A stretch of DNA of 64,000 bases from assembly GCF_002192455.1 (NCBI RefSeq), contig NZ_CP021744.1:1364001-1428000 (forward strand), given 5' to 3'. The stretch is from Streptomyces albireticuli (GTDB lineage Bacteria; Actinomycetota; Actinomycetes; Streptomycetales; Streptomycetaceae). Shown in pieces: positions 6,860-14,781 of this stretch (positions are counted from its first letter, which is position 1; every line of letters starts with the position of its first letter). The translations under genes and the position numbers were made by a program. Below the pieces are notes generated by a model. That model was given only the letters and a program-made list of their open reading frames with translations, did no database searches and was not told where the DNA came from.

Positions 6860-8869
6860 TCAGATGGGGCAAGCGCCAGAAGCGCAAACCTCGTCGTAAC
6901 CCGTATCCGAAATCATCGACGCGCCTTCCAGCTCAGCCATTCGAGCAAGGTAGTGATCCTCCGAGATGCGCTCGTACGGAGTCTGGGGGCGGGACGTCTC
7001 CGGGAAGATGGTGGTCCCCTTCAGGTCCGGCATGAAGGACTCCATCACGCGGGCAACGTCGTTCAGGTCATACTTCTCCGGGTCAACCGACGCCGTATAG
7101 GAGACGGCCTGGTCTGCCCACAACTCCTGATAGAGCCGCTGCACGGCAAGCATCTGTTCAAGCGTCAGCTCGCCTGCGTGCTCGAACGCAGCCGCGTGCT
7201 CCGGGTACTCGACCAGGAGCGGGTCCACGGTCGGGATCTCAACCACGGACGTGTTCGCGCCGTAGACGCACGGCTCGACCCGATAGCCCTTGTTCCGGTA
7301 CTCCTCGACTTGGGCCTTCTCCGAGGGCTCCAGATCCGAGAAGCGAATTCGGCGCAGGAAGTATCCGGCGAACGGAGCGTGGATACCCTCCCCCGAGGCG
7401 GAGGCCAGCTTGCTCGTGGTGCCGGTGGGGGCGATCACGCGCTTCTTGACCGGTACGGGGATGCGCAGCTCGTTGGCGTACTCGACGGCGGCCTGGTCCA
7501 CGGCCTGAGCGAAAAACTTCAGGTCGGAGCGGACGCGCGGGATGTACGGCGACTTGCTGTACTTGAAGCCCTGCTTCACCAGGTAATCAGCGAAGCCCAG
7601 GTGCCCCACACCGATGCGCCGGTACTTGGCGATAGCTTCGGCCGACTTAGGGTCAGCCACCTTCGCGAAGGTTGCTCGGATCAGGTAGCGGGTGGCGTAC
7701 CAGTGCGCGTCCCAGAGGGCGCCTGTGTCCGCCTGGCCGTTCGTGACGAACGCACCTAGGTTCACGGAACCCAAATTGCACGGTTCCCACGGGGTCAATG
7801 TGGCCTCCCCGCACGGATTGGTTGTGTAGGTACCGTCCACCTCTCCTTCAGCCGTCAGAGAAGAGTTCCAAAAGCCCGGCTCACCGTTGCTGATGGCTCC
7901 TTCGGCCAGAGCCTTCATGACCTTCTGAGCGTGCATGTCGCCCTTCTCCAGAGCAGCCATGAAAGAGTCGTCCACCTCCACGCTGATGTTGGTCGTCCAC
8001 ATGGCGAGCTGGTCACCCTTGCACTTTAGGAACTCCCAAATGAGGGAGTCATCCCAAGCCATGATGCTCATGCGTGCGGAGCGTCGAACTCCCCCTGCCA
8101 CAATGGCCATTGCAATCTGGTGGTCGATGGCCATGGCGTCCATGCCGTTCATCGGCCAGCCGGCCGCGTCGGTGAGGATCTTGCCGACCTCGACCATCAT
8201 CTTGGCGAAGGGCGCCGGCCCCGAGGCCGTACCGCCGAAGGATCGGAGTGGGGCACCCTTGCCACGGACGCGAGACACGTCGTAGACGCGGGCCTCGTGC
8301 TTGGTCGCCGGGTCGTGTGCCGTGTCGATCAGGTCACCCAGGGCCTCTGCCCAACCCTCGCGGGAGTCCTCCACCGAGTAGGCGCCGGCCCACTCGTAGT
8401 CGTACTCGGCGCTGATGAGTCCGGCTGCGGCCAGGTCCTCATAGTCCGGGTGCGCAGGGTCGCACACGATGTGCACGGTGACGCGGGTCTCGATGACCGG
8501 GAACTGGTGGAAGTACCGGCTGCTGTAGTTGGCGCCGACGCCGCCGCCTTCGGCCAGGCGGAGGAGCGTGAACCGGAAGTGCTCCGCAGGGTCACTGGCG
8601 ACCCAGCCCGAGGCCCAGCAGTTGTTCAGTGCGAAGTCGTTGACGCCAGACGACTTGATGTGCCGCCCTGCTGGCAGGAACTTGAAGCTCTGGATCAGTT
8701 CGACCAGGGCCTCCCGCTCACCCTTCTCGTGGTACCGCTCAGGCACCAGGGCGAGGTTGCCGTCCACAACCCGCAGCACGGTTTCGGGCCAGGACTCCAT
8801 GGAGCCGTCCGGCTTCTTGCGAGAGTAGGTGCGCTTGAAGACTGTCTCTGCGGTTTCGGTCTGGAACAA
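6860..8869 (-). CDS. nrdJ: Class II (adenosylcobalamin-dependent) ribonucleotide reductase
   Basis: This 669-residue enzyme reduces ribonucleotides to deoxyribonucleotides for phage DNA synthesis. Recognisable elements are the N-terminal cysteine region (ALNNCWASGW), GGGVGANYSSRYF, the NPCGE active-site motif, GTTSKLASASGEGIH, and the C-terminal redox CASGACPI. Its length and the lack of a separate small subunit or glycyl-radical motif fit the monomeric B12-dependent class. It starts at an ATG at 8869 with AAGGAG upstream. With ThyX and DUF3310 it forms a nucleotide-supply module in the replication operon. Confidence 0.9.
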   Translation of the reverse strand: MFQTETAETVFKRTYSRKKPDGSMESWPETVLRVVDGNLALVPERYHEKGEREALVELIQSFKFLPAGRHIKSSGVNDFALNNCWASGWVASDPAEHFRFTLLRLAEGGGVGANYSSRYFHQFPVIETRVTVHIVCDPAHPDYEDLAAAGLISAEYDYEWAGAYSVEDSREGWAEALGDLIDTAHDPATKHEARVYDVSRVRGKGAPLRSFGGTASGPAPFAKMMVEVGKILTDAAGWPMNGMDAMAIDHQIAMAIVAGGVRRSARMSIMAWDDSLIWEFLKCKGDQLAMWTTNISVEVDDSFMAALEKGDMHAQKVMKALAEGAISNGEPGFWNSSLTAEGEVDGTYTTNPCGEATLTPWEPCNLGSVNLGAFVTNGQADTGALWDAHWYATRYLIRATFAKVADPKSAEAIAKYRRIGVGHLGFADYLVKQGFKYSKSPYIPRVRSDLKFFAQAVDQAAVEYANELRIPVPVKKRVIAPTGTTSKLASASGEGIHAPFAGYFLRRIRFSDLEPSEKAQVEEYRNKGYRVEPCVYGANTSVVEIPTVDPLLVEYPEHAAAFEHAGELTLEQMLAVQRLYQELWADQAVSYTASVDPEKYDLNDVARVMESFMPDLKGTTIFPETSRPQTPYERISEDHYLARMAELEGASMISDTGYDEVCASGACPI

Positions 8870-8879
8870 GTGGGTCTCC

Positions 8880-9068
8880 TTAGTGGGTGTCGGCGTAGGT
8901 GACGTTCAGCATGTGCATCAGGAAGGGGAAATCCTGCCGGTCGATGTTGACTTCGAAGGATTCCTTCTTGGAGTGGATTCGGAGATAGATCGGGTTGAGT
9001 GCCGAGTTGTCATGAACCACCTCGATCGTCACATCCTCACGATTATGGACCTGGCGTGTCTCGATCAT
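8880..9068 (-). CDS. Small hypothetical protein
   Basis: This 62-residue protein begins MIETRQVHNREDVTIEVVHD; strand-rich, it ends MLNVTYADTH. Its ATG at 9068 overlaps the stop of the upstream gene (ATGA) and it sits directly before the RNR gene. No family recognised. Confidence 0.55.
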   Translation of the reverse strand: MIETRQVHNREDVTIEVVHDNSALNPIYLRIHSKKESFEVNIDRQDFPFLMHMLNVTYADTH

Positions 9069-9631
9069 GCGCGGACCTTCCTGCGGATGCTGCGGTTCAT
9101 CTCGTACGAGAGGGCTATGACGCCTCGCTGACACGCCTTCTTGTCGGCCTCACTCCCGATTGGCAGCCCGAAGATGTAGTGAGACATGAGGAGTTGTTGA
9201 TACCGGGCGTTGAGCTTCTTGAGGCCGGCCTCTGCTTCCATGCGCGCAGTGTGCAAGTTGTCGGTGATCTCGCAGTGATTCAGCGTGTCCTTCTTGCCGA
9301 TCATGTTGGCGAACTCGTCCGTGGTGTAGATCAGGAGCTTGAGGGCATTCCTGGCCTCGTCCGCGGTGTAGAAGTATTCACCGTCCATGAGGTCTCGGTA
9401 GACGCGTTCGCGGGCTGCGTACCGCTGGCCGGCGGTGTAGAAGATCTTGCGCATCATGCGCTCGTTGTCGGCCACGGGAGCAATGTTCTTCCGCTCCCGA
9501 AGCGCGTGCTCCAACATGGCCTGCTTCACGTCATCGGTCTCAACGATGTGCCAGCGCTCTGCAATGACGTAGGCGACCTTGCCTGCCAGATCGGACAGGT
9601 ACGCCCAGTCGATCTGCTTCTCTTCCATCAA
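9065..9631 (-). CDS. Small helical DNA-binding-like (sigma-like) protein
   Basis: This 188-residue, mostly helical protein has a C-terminal segment (LKKLNARYQQLLMSHYIFGL, then ADKKACQRGVIALSYEMNRSI) spaced like region 4 of a small sigma factor or a helix-turn-helix. The similarity is only by pattern. It is coupled to the metallophosphoesterase gene by an ATGA overlap. It may regulate the operon, but a structural role is not excluded. Confidence 0.4.
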   Translation of the reverse strand: MMEEKQIDWAYLSDLAGKVAYVIAERWHIVETDDVKQAMLEHALRERKNIAPVADNERMMRKIFYTAGQRYAARERVYRDLMDGEYFYTADEARNALKLLIYTTDEFANMIGKKDTLNHCEITDNLHTARMEAEAGLKKLNARYQQLLMSHYIFGLPIGSEADKKACQRGVIALSYEMNRSIRRKVRA

Positions 9632-10437
9632 TTCCCCACCCTCTTAGTGAACTTCCCGTTGGCTCCTCGCTTCAGCGCGCCGTACCGCTGACCCTCAACG
9701 GTGAATGAACCATCGGAGGCCATTGGCACCAGAACCGGGGTTACATCGCCGTACGAGCCGACGTAGAGAACCGTGAATCCGGGCTGCCAGTTCGTTGCGC
9801 CGTGCTTCAGGTAAGTCGCCTTGTTGATGTCCATGAAGTGACCCACCTCGACACCCGTGAGGGTCTGGAGGCTGCCTTTGTAGCCGCGCGACTCGTTGAT
9901 GAGCCCGAGCTTGTGTACGTGGCCCATGACGACACTCTTCCCGATGCGGCGGGCTGCTGCCATGGCAGCACCGCCCGCATACCGACTTGCGCTGAAGCCC
10001 AGGTGGCCGTGGGTGGCAGTCCAGCCTTCGGTGAAGTCGTAGAAGTCGCCCAGGTCGTTAATCTCAAGCCCCTCGTAATCAAGGAGTTTCGCTTCATCAA
10101 ACATCTCGGTCTTAGACAAGGCCGGCGCGTACTTCCGGAGGTAGTCCCGCGGCCTGTCCCCGTGGTTCGAGCGGAGGATTCCGAACCTGCCGTCGAACAC
10201 TTCACGGGTGGGCTTCAACACCCTCCGCTTCGTGTATTCGGCTTGCTCGAACACATCGTTCTCGAACTCGCCTTTGGTGTCCTTGTTCCACCGCGAGGGG
10301 GCCGTGAAGTCGCAGGTGTCTCCGATGCCTATGATCTCGTCAGGATTGAAGTCCTTAACGAAGTTGACCCAGTTACGGACCATCCGACCGTCTTCGAGAG
10401 GAGCCTGAACGTCCGGGAGGACTACGATTCGCTTCAT
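9628..10437 (-). CDS. Calcineurin-like metallophosphoesterase
   Basis: This 269-residue protein has the metal-binding motifs in order: DVQAP near residue 9, GIGDTCDF near 40, SNHGDR near 93, ATHGHLG near 165 and GHVHKLG near 192. Such phage enzymes act as nucleases, phosphatases or cyclic nucleotide phosphodiesterases. The ATG at 10437 overlaps the DUF3310 stop (TAATG). Confidence 0.8.
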   Translation of the reverse strand: MKRIVVLPDVQAPLEDGRMVRNWVNFVKDFNPDEIIGIGDTCDFTAPSRWNKDTKGEFENDVFEQAEYTKRRVLKPTREVFDGRFGILRSNHGDRPRDYLRKYAPALSKTEMFDEAKLLDYEGLEINDLGDFYDFTEGWTATHGHLGFSASRYAGGAAMAAARRIGKSVVMGHVHKLGLINESRGYKGSLQTLTGVEVGHFMDINKATYLKHGATNWQPGFTVLYVGSYGDVTPVLVPMASDGSFTVEGQRYGALKRGANGKFTKRVGN

Positions 10438-10673
10438 TACTTCTCCACTCGGATATTGGCGATGAACTTTTCGGCGTACCAGACGAGCTTCTTCAGGTCC
10501 TCGGTGCCGCCGTCCTGGTGCTTGTGCCGGCAGCGCATCAGGTACTTGGTCATGTTTCCGAGTAGGTACCCCTGAAATGCCTCGTGGCTCATGGACGCCT
10601 GGATGATGTCGATGACCTCGTACTTGCCTTGCGTGTAATGCGCTGGAGAGTTGACGTTGTCTTGGGCACTCAT
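10437..10673 (-). CDS. DUF3310 family protein
   Basis: This 78-residue protein begins MSAQDNVNSPAHYTQGKYEV and has YLLGNMTKYLMRCRHK and DLKKLVWYAEKFI, the standard DUF3310 pattern (SPxHY and GNxxKYxxRxxxKxG). DUF3310 proteins are common in phage nucleotide or replication modules; some annotations call them nucleotide-kinase-like. Overlaps couple it to the primase C-terminal gene and the phosphoesterase. Confidence 0.85.
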   Translation of the reverse strand: MSAQDNVNSPAHYTQGKYEVIDIIQASMSHEAFQGYLLGNMTKYLMRCRHKHQDGGTEDLKKLVWYAEKFIANIRVEK

Positions 10674-11356
10674 TCCAGACCGCACTTCTCTCGGAGGGCC
10701 TTGGGCCCGTGCACATTGACGAACTTGTTCACGTCCACCTTTTTGCCGAACTCGATGGGGACAAGATTGGGGAGGCGTTCGGCCAGCGTGTGTACGAACC
10801 TCTCGCCCGGCTCGTCGCCATCGGTGAAGGCGAAGACAGCCTCGTACCCGAGGAAGGCCGGGTCGAAGTGATCCCTCCAGCCCGAGACCCCCGGAACCCC
10901 CACGGTGGGGATGTCGGCCAGCTCGGCGCTCGCGGCGTCGAACTCGCCCTCGCTGATCCCGATGTACCGGGACGGCTTTATGAGGGCTCGCGTGTTGTAG
11001 AGGAGGGGCTTGCTGCCGGGGAGGCTCTGATACTTCCCGTGCCCCTCGTGCAGCTCCTCGTCCCGCCAGGAGCCGTCCGGGTGCTTGAGGCAGGTCTCGT
11101 TGATGCACCTGAACCGGATGGTGGCGACGGCGAATTCACCGCCGGCCGGCCTGATGTACGGGATGGCCAGGCGCCCGAGGTGCTTCTCATGCCCCGTAGC
11201 GGGGGCCGCGACGTACCCGAATCCCAGCGAGGTCGCGAGACTGCCCAAACCGCGGCGGTTGGTGTACTGCTCGGCCGGGCTTCCCCGGAAGCTCTCGCTG
11301 TAGTTCTGGGCTATCTCCACTATCGAAGCGGCCTGCGGCGAACTCTTGAGCAGCAC
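10670..11356 (-). CDS. DnaG-type primase, TOPRIM half
   Basis: This 228-residue reading frame carries the catalytic TOPRIM core: YIGISEGEFDAASAELADIP (acidic motif), VSGWRDHF and FTDGDEPGERF (DxD). A possible GTG start at 11356 lies inside the N-terminal zinc half, which is read in another frame. Split primases are common in actinophages, so this may be a natural two-gene arrangement or the product of an indel. It is coupled downstream to DUF3310. Confidence 0.75.
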   Translation of the reverse strand: MLLKSSPQAASIVEIAQNYSESFRGSPAEQYTNRRGLGSLATSLGFGYVAAPATGHEKHLGRLAIPYIRPAGGEFAVATIRFRCINETCLKHPDGSWRDEELHEGHGKYQSLPGSKPLLYNTRALIKPSRYIGISEGEFDAASAELADIPTVGVPGVSGWRDHFDPAFLGYEAVFAFTDGDEPGERFVHTLAERLPNLVPIEFGKKVDVNKFVNVHGPKALREKCGLE

Positions 11357-11573
11357 GGAACCCGATGCCTTCCTTCCTCATGATCACGTCGTAGCTGTCT
11401 TCGCTGATGTCGCAGGCGAAGCAGTGCCAGCGGTCCTTGAATGAACTAACCGATGCCGACGGGTTCTCCTCGGGGTGCTCGGGGCAGTGGATCTTCTGCC
11501 AACCGGCCCGGTCCTTCAGATCAACCTCGGGGTAGTAGTGCTGGAAGACATCAGCGATACCCGGCCTCCGCAC
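11187..11573 (-). CDS. DnaG-type primase, zinc-binding half
   Basis: A GTG at 11573 opens a 128-residue frame. Residues about 8-60 hold the CHC2-type zinc finger: IHCPEHPEENPSASV and WHCFACDISEDSYDVIM, followed by GIGFRAAQEFA. Its downstream frame continues only as an unnatural tail over the start of the TOPRIM frame, so the useful part ends near 11330. A start-associated repeat abuts the start codon. The second repeat (11439-11451) encodes SVSSF between the zinc ligands. Confidence 0.7.
   Translation of the reverse strand: MRRPGIADVFQHYYPEVDLKDRAGWQKIHCPEHPEENPSASVSSFKDRWHCFACDISEDSYDVIMRKEGIGFRAAQEFAAGRFDSGDSPELQRELPGKPGRAVHQPPRFGQSRDLAGIRVRRGPRYGA
11439..11451 (+). repeat. GAATGAACTAACC repeat (inside primase)
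   Basis: An exact copy of the second repeat family inside the zinc domain. It encodes VSSF on the opposite strand, as the thyX copy does. Confidence 0.5.
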
Positions 11574-11589
11574 GTCACATCCCAACCTT
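11573..11589 (-). promoter_or_regulatory. Start-associated repeat abutting the primase start
   Basis: CGTCACATCCCAACCTT on the + strand touches the primase GTG. On the coding strand it also encodes the last residues (KVGM, stop) of the upstream gene. Confidence 0.6.
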
Positions 11590-11823
11590 GACCGCGCGCT
11601 CAAGGCGGAGCCGCTTGAGCGCCTGGACCTCTCGCTTGACCATGTCGGCCAGGGCCTCAACGGGCATGACCTGACGAAGGGCACCGTTGCGGCACTTGTA
11701 TACGACCGTGACCTCCTCATGGATCCCAAGGGCGGCCTCCGCCTCCAGGAGGCGTGCGAGCTTAATCAGGCCCGCCTTACGGGTCAGGGTGACGTGGAGC
11801 CGGCCGCCGTCGTACGAGATCAC
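11575..11823 (-). CDS. Hypothetical phage protein
   Basis: This 82-residue protein begins MISYDGGRLHVTLTRKAGLI, with a Leu/Ala helix and a basic tail, LKRLRLERAVKVGM. Its stop codon lies inside the start-associated repeat of the next gene. No domain recognised. Confidence 0.55.
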   Translation of the reverse strand: MISYDGGRLHVTLTRKAGLIKLARLLEAEAALGIHEEVTVVYKCRNGALRQVMPVEALADMVKREVQALKRLRLERAVKVGM

Positions 11824-12251
11824 TTCTTGCCGTCCTTTCGGTGATACCGCTTACCGATGAAGCGGAACGCTGGGGGGTTCTCTAGGTAGTCGGCCGCACT
11901 GCGGGCGACTTGAGGGTCATCTCGCAGGCCGCGGGCGAGGAGCTGTCGGTTGCACCTGGCGCAGCAAAGACCGCGCACAAGTCCCGTGGTGTGGTCGTGA
12001 TCTACGTCGAGCCGCGTCGCCCTGGACTGCTTACAGATGGCGCAGACGCCTCCCTGGGCGTCCAGGAGCTTGGCGTAGTCGCCGGCCTCAAGGCCGTAGA
12101 CGGTTTGGACCCGGGCCTCATGTGAGGCAGAGCTCCGCCTTTTCTTGTGGCACGTTGCGCAGATCCTCGCCCTGGTTGAGGTGAAGAACCGTTCTGCTCG
12201 ATTCCTCTGGCAACCCACACAGAGTCGGTATCCGCTCTTGAGCTTATTCAT
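11820..12251 (-). CDS. Recombination endonuclease VII-like nuclease
   Basis: This 143-residue protein has two zinc knuckles at the N-terminus (CVGCQRNR and CATCHKKR) and a classic T4 endonuclease VII core: YGLEAGDYAKLLDAQGGVCA, DVDHDHTTGLVRGLCCARCN and a final YLENPP. Enzymes of this family resolve DNA junctions and process replication intermediates before packaging. The ATG at 12251 is preceded by GAGGAAGAGG and by a 9-codon leader frame (12248-12277). Confidence 0.85.
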   Translation of the reverse strand: MNKLKSGYRLCVGCQRNRAERFFTSTRARICATCHKKRRSSASHEARVQTVYGLEAGDYAKLLDAQGGVCAICKQSRATRLDVDHDHTTGLVRGLCCARCNRQLLARGLRDDPQVARSAADYLENPPAFRFIGKRYHRKDGKK

Positions 12252-12276
12252 GCCCTCTTCCTCACTGGTTCCAGCA

Positions 12277-12292
12277 TGTCACATCCCAACTT
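12277..12292 (-). promoter_or_regulatory. Start-associated repeat upstream of endonuclease VII
   Basis: A perfect TGTCACATCCCAACTT (+ strand), 25 nt upstream of the ATG at 12251. An ATG immediately after it opens the tiny frame MLEPVRKRA, whose stop overlaps the endonuclease start. Confidence 0.65.
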
Positions 12293-12317
12293 GCGGAGCA
12301 AATTTAAATACTGTGAG

Positions 12318-13142
12318 TCAGAACACTCCCTCGTTCAGATCGGCGATCTGCAAGTTGGACGTGTTTACCTCGAATGAGGCGTACGTCTCCCCCGAAGGGT
12401 CGGTGAACCCCTCGCGGTTCTTGACCGGCGAGATATGCAGGGTCCTGCCCCGCATCCCATCCACCTCGGCATGGATGGTCAGCACGACGGAGGGGACGCG
12501 CCCGATCTTGCCCTTAACGCCGTCGAGGGGAATGGGCTTGATGCCGGAACTATATTCCCCTACAACGTGGTGCATGGCCATGACGTGAGCCCTGGTCTCA
12601 CGCGCCATCTCGTTGAAATAGTCACAGAGACCTTCGAGGCCGAAGGTGTACTCCTCGGCGTTGCTACTCCCGCCGCCATCCACGTTCGTGATGTTGTCGA
12701 TAACCACCAAGTGCGGGTAACAGCCGAACACTTCGCGGTAGCACTCAAGGTGCAACTCAATGTCCTTGGGTGTCGGCCGGGCCGAGTAGTTGAACCGTAG
12801 CCACCACCGCTTACTCAGGGCCTCCTCGTACTTGCCGAACGATCCGTCGTCTGCCACGAGGGCCTTCTTGACCTCACGGGCATTGTCGCCCGTAATCATG
12901 GCCGTGGCCCTGGAAAGCTGCGTGGCAGCGGTGCTGTCCGCACTGAAGTAGAGCGTCGGGACGTTGGACCAGGTGGCCAGGAAGAGGGCCATGAGGCTCT
13001 TGCCGGTGCCGCCTCCGGCACACACAACACTGAAGTCTCCCCGCCTGAACTCGACTTCGAGCTTCTGAAGTCCGCGGTAGGGGGACGGTATGGGCTCGCC
13101 GGCCGCACCCCGGACAAGGACGGACTGATTGAGACTAAACAA
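12318..13142 (-). CDS. RecA-fold replicative helicase/ATPase
   Basis: This 274-residue protein has Walker A near residue 44 (CAGGGTGKSLMALFLA), Walker B near 147 (LVVIDNITNV) and a DnaB/RepA-like RecA core. A TTG at 13142 with AAGGGAAG upstream is the best start. It is shorter than full DnaB, as in several actinophage helicases. It lies next to the exonuclease, primase and endonuclease VII genes and is the likely fork motor. Confidence 0.8.
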   Translation of the reverse strand: MFSLNQSVLVRGAAGEPIPSPYRGLQKLEVEFRRGDFSVVCAGGGTGKSLMALFLATWSNVPTLYFSADSTAATQLSRATAMITGDNAREVKKALVADDGSFGKYEEALSKRWWLRFNYSARPTPKDIELHLECYREVFGCYPHLVVIDNITNVDGGGSSNAEEYTFGLEGLCDYFNEMARETRAHVMAMHHVVGEYSSGIKPIPLDGVKGKIGRVPSVVLTIHAEVDGMRGRTLHISPVKNREGFTDPSGETYASFEVNTSNLQIADLNEGVF

Positions 13143-13163
13143 GGATCTTCCCTTCTATCAGTG

Positions 13164-13179
13164 TGTCACATCCCAACTT
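13164..13179 (-). promoter_or_regulatory. Start-associated repeat upstream of the helicase
   Basis: A perfect TGTCACATCCCAACTT on the + strand, 21 nt upstream of the TTG start, before the AAGGGAAG ribosome site. Confidence 0.65.
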
Positions 13180-13979
13180 CATGAGCGAAAAGAACACCCG
13201 TGGGACACATCACAAAAGCGGCAGCCGAAGCCCGGCTTCGCCGGGAAGTCGCCTGACTTCACACCCTGATCCATGCTGACAATGCGCTCGGTGATCTCGT
13301 CCTTGTTGGCGTCGGCCATCTTGACCGGCCGGGAGAGCTTGTGGCCCTTGGCGAGGTACCAGTCTCCATTGGTGACCTCCTCCTCAGGGTGAAGTTGATT
13401 CAGCGCCATGCCGTACACCCAGAGCTGGAACTTGGATTTAGTGGACCCGGTCTTAAGGTCCCGAACCCGCAGAGTCTCGTCCTTGTTCAACACAACCTGG
13501 TCGATGTAGCCGCGGACTTTAACGCCGCCGAAGTCGGTCTTGAAGTACATCTCGACGGCCGGCTTACCGTCAGGGTGCCAGAGCACCGGAGCCTGATCCT
13601 GTACGTACTCCACGTAGCGCCGCGTCTGCTCAGAGCCCGTGGCGAACCGCTCCTCCAGGTCCTCAGCGGCCGTGCCGCGATTCGCCCGCATCCACTGGTC
13701 GATGTCGTTAACCTTGCCCAGATCCCGGTTGATGCCCTTGCTGTACTCGTCCTGGAAGACGCTGACGGCCTGGTCGGCCGTCAGCTCTCGCCCAGACTTC
13801 TCGAACGCTTCGGCCGCGCTATGGAAGGCCGTGCCGTGGGTGCTCCAAGCCGCCGGCCTGGGCTCGATCCGCTCGACCCGCTTGAGCCAGCTCTTGTACG
13901 GACACTCCTCGAACTCCGTGACCTGCGAGACAGAGCGGGGCATCTCGGCCCAGCGCTGATAGTTGGCCTCGACGGTCAT
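13179..13979 (-). CDS. Cas4/RecB-like PD-(D/E)XK exonuclease
   Basis: This 266-residue protein shows HGTAFHSAAEAFE near residue 45, GYIDQVVLN then VRDLKTGS (D..D-x-K core) near 150-165, and a C-terminal Cys set (FGCRFCDVSHGC) that with an N-terminal Cys (FEECPYKSW) fits an iron-sulfur Cas4/AddB-like cluster. Such proteins are replication or recombination 5'-3' exonucleases in phages. The ATG at 13979 overlaps the upstream stop (ATGA). Confidence 0.85.
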   Translation of the reverse strand: MTVEANYQRWAEMPRSVSQVTEFEECPYKSWLKRVERIEPRPAAWSTHGTAFHSAAEAFEKSGRELTADQAVSVFQDEYSKGINRDLGKVNDIDQWMRANRGTAAEDLEERFATGSEQTRRYVEYVQDQAPVLWHPDGKPAVEMYFKTDFGGVKVRGYIDQVVLNKDETLRVRDLKTGSTKSKFQLWVYGMALNQLHPEEEVTNGDWYLAKGHKLSRPVKMADANKDEITERIVSMDQGVKSGDFPAKPGFGCRFCDVSHGCSFRS

Positions 13980-14314
13980 GCGTACTCCTCGAATATCTCG
14001 AACTGAATGAAACGGGTAGAGCCCTTCATTCGCGGGTGCGGCCAGTTGCACTCTTCATGAAGGATGATCTCAGCGCTCTCAAGGCGGCAGCCGATACGTT
14101 CTTGCAGTTTCATCATCACCTCCCATTCCGTCTCTGCCATTGAGTCCGCAACGGTGACGCACGTGACCTTACCGAGGCCGTGAGCCGTCATGGTCACGAC
14201 TCCGGAAGCTGCGGTGTAGTCACGACTCCTGCATGTGATGTCTGCCTTCGATATCGCCTTTAGGATCTCGCTTGCACGCTCGCTGACCTTGAGGTTCTTG
14301 AAGGTCTGAAACAC
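13976..14314 (-). CDS. Hypothetical first gene of the replication operon
   Basis: This 112-residue protein begins MFQTFKNLKVSERASEILKA and ends TRFIQFEIFEEYA. It is the promoter-proximal gene of the leftward replication operon, coupled to the exonuclease by an ATGA overlap. No domain recognised. Confidence 0.6.
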   Translation of the reverse strand: MFQTFKNLKVSERASEILKAISKADITCRSRDYTAASGVVTMTAHGLGKVTCVTVADSMAETEWEVMMKLQERIGCRLESAEIILHEECNWPHPRMKGSTRFIQFEIFEEYA

Positions 14315-14404
14315 TCTTTGCCGGCCTCTCTTCTATCGGACCTACGCGGCCCAGTCATTTCAAAGCGGCCCTGAAGCCACCCTAAGGCATCTCAAGACAC
14401 CTTG

Positions 14405-14420
14405 TGTCACATCCCAACCG
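14405..14420 (-). promoter_or_regulatory. Start-associated repeat in the early control region
   Basis: TGTCACATCCCAACCG on the + strand, 91 nt upstream of the first replication-operon gene, oriented leftwards with that operon. Confidence 0.55.
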
Positions 14421-14579
14421 TGTTGGACATCACAACCCTTCCATCCGGTCGCACACGCCTGACGCAATGGCGCACTCCAGGCATGAACACGACAGACCTG
14501 CTCGCTATCCAACGTATCCGGAAGGCGACACTCCGTCGATCAAGTGCAGGTATAGCAGGGGGAAGGCGGCACTTTCTCA

Positions 14580-14657
14580 CCGGTAAGTAGTTACCGGCTT
14601 TCGGACAGTAGTTGCCGACCCTCAACCGGTAAGTGGTTACCGGTAACTTTTTACCGG
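14580..14657 (+). promoter_or_regulatory. Iterated 18-bp palindromic operators
   Basis: Three 18-bp palindromes with the pattern CCGGTAA-N4-TTACCGG lie at 14580-14597, 14626-14643 and 14640-14657; the last deviates in one arm and shares four bases with the second. A degenerate fourth (CGGACAGTAGTTGCCG) is at 14602-14617. They sit 125-200 bp upstream of the XRE/MmyB-like regulator and are absent elsewhere in the window, so they are probably operators for that regulator or another phage repressor. Confidence 0.7.
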
Positions 14658-14781
14658 TCCGCAGCGCTTGTGACGTAAGTCCTAAAATCTCTGGACTTTT
14701 GCCATACAACTAAGGTCTTATCCTCAGTGTCTAGCTAGCGGGGAAGATCAACCCCGTACGGAAGCAGAAGGAAGGCAACCG

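Larger units (their letters stand above)
14315..14781 (+). other. Divergent control region between the replication and regulator operons
   Basis: This stretch of about 467 bp has no convincing gene. It holds a start-associated repeat (14405-14420) pointing left, an iterated palindrome cluster (14580-14657) and a rightward promoter region for the regulator gene. It is the likely genetic switch between the early leftward operon and the cargo unit. Confidence 0.6.

Noticed and set aside
14402..14590. Two overlapping short plus-strand frames in the switch region
   Set aside because: They start inside a repeat copy, lack ribosome sites and cross the operator cluster.
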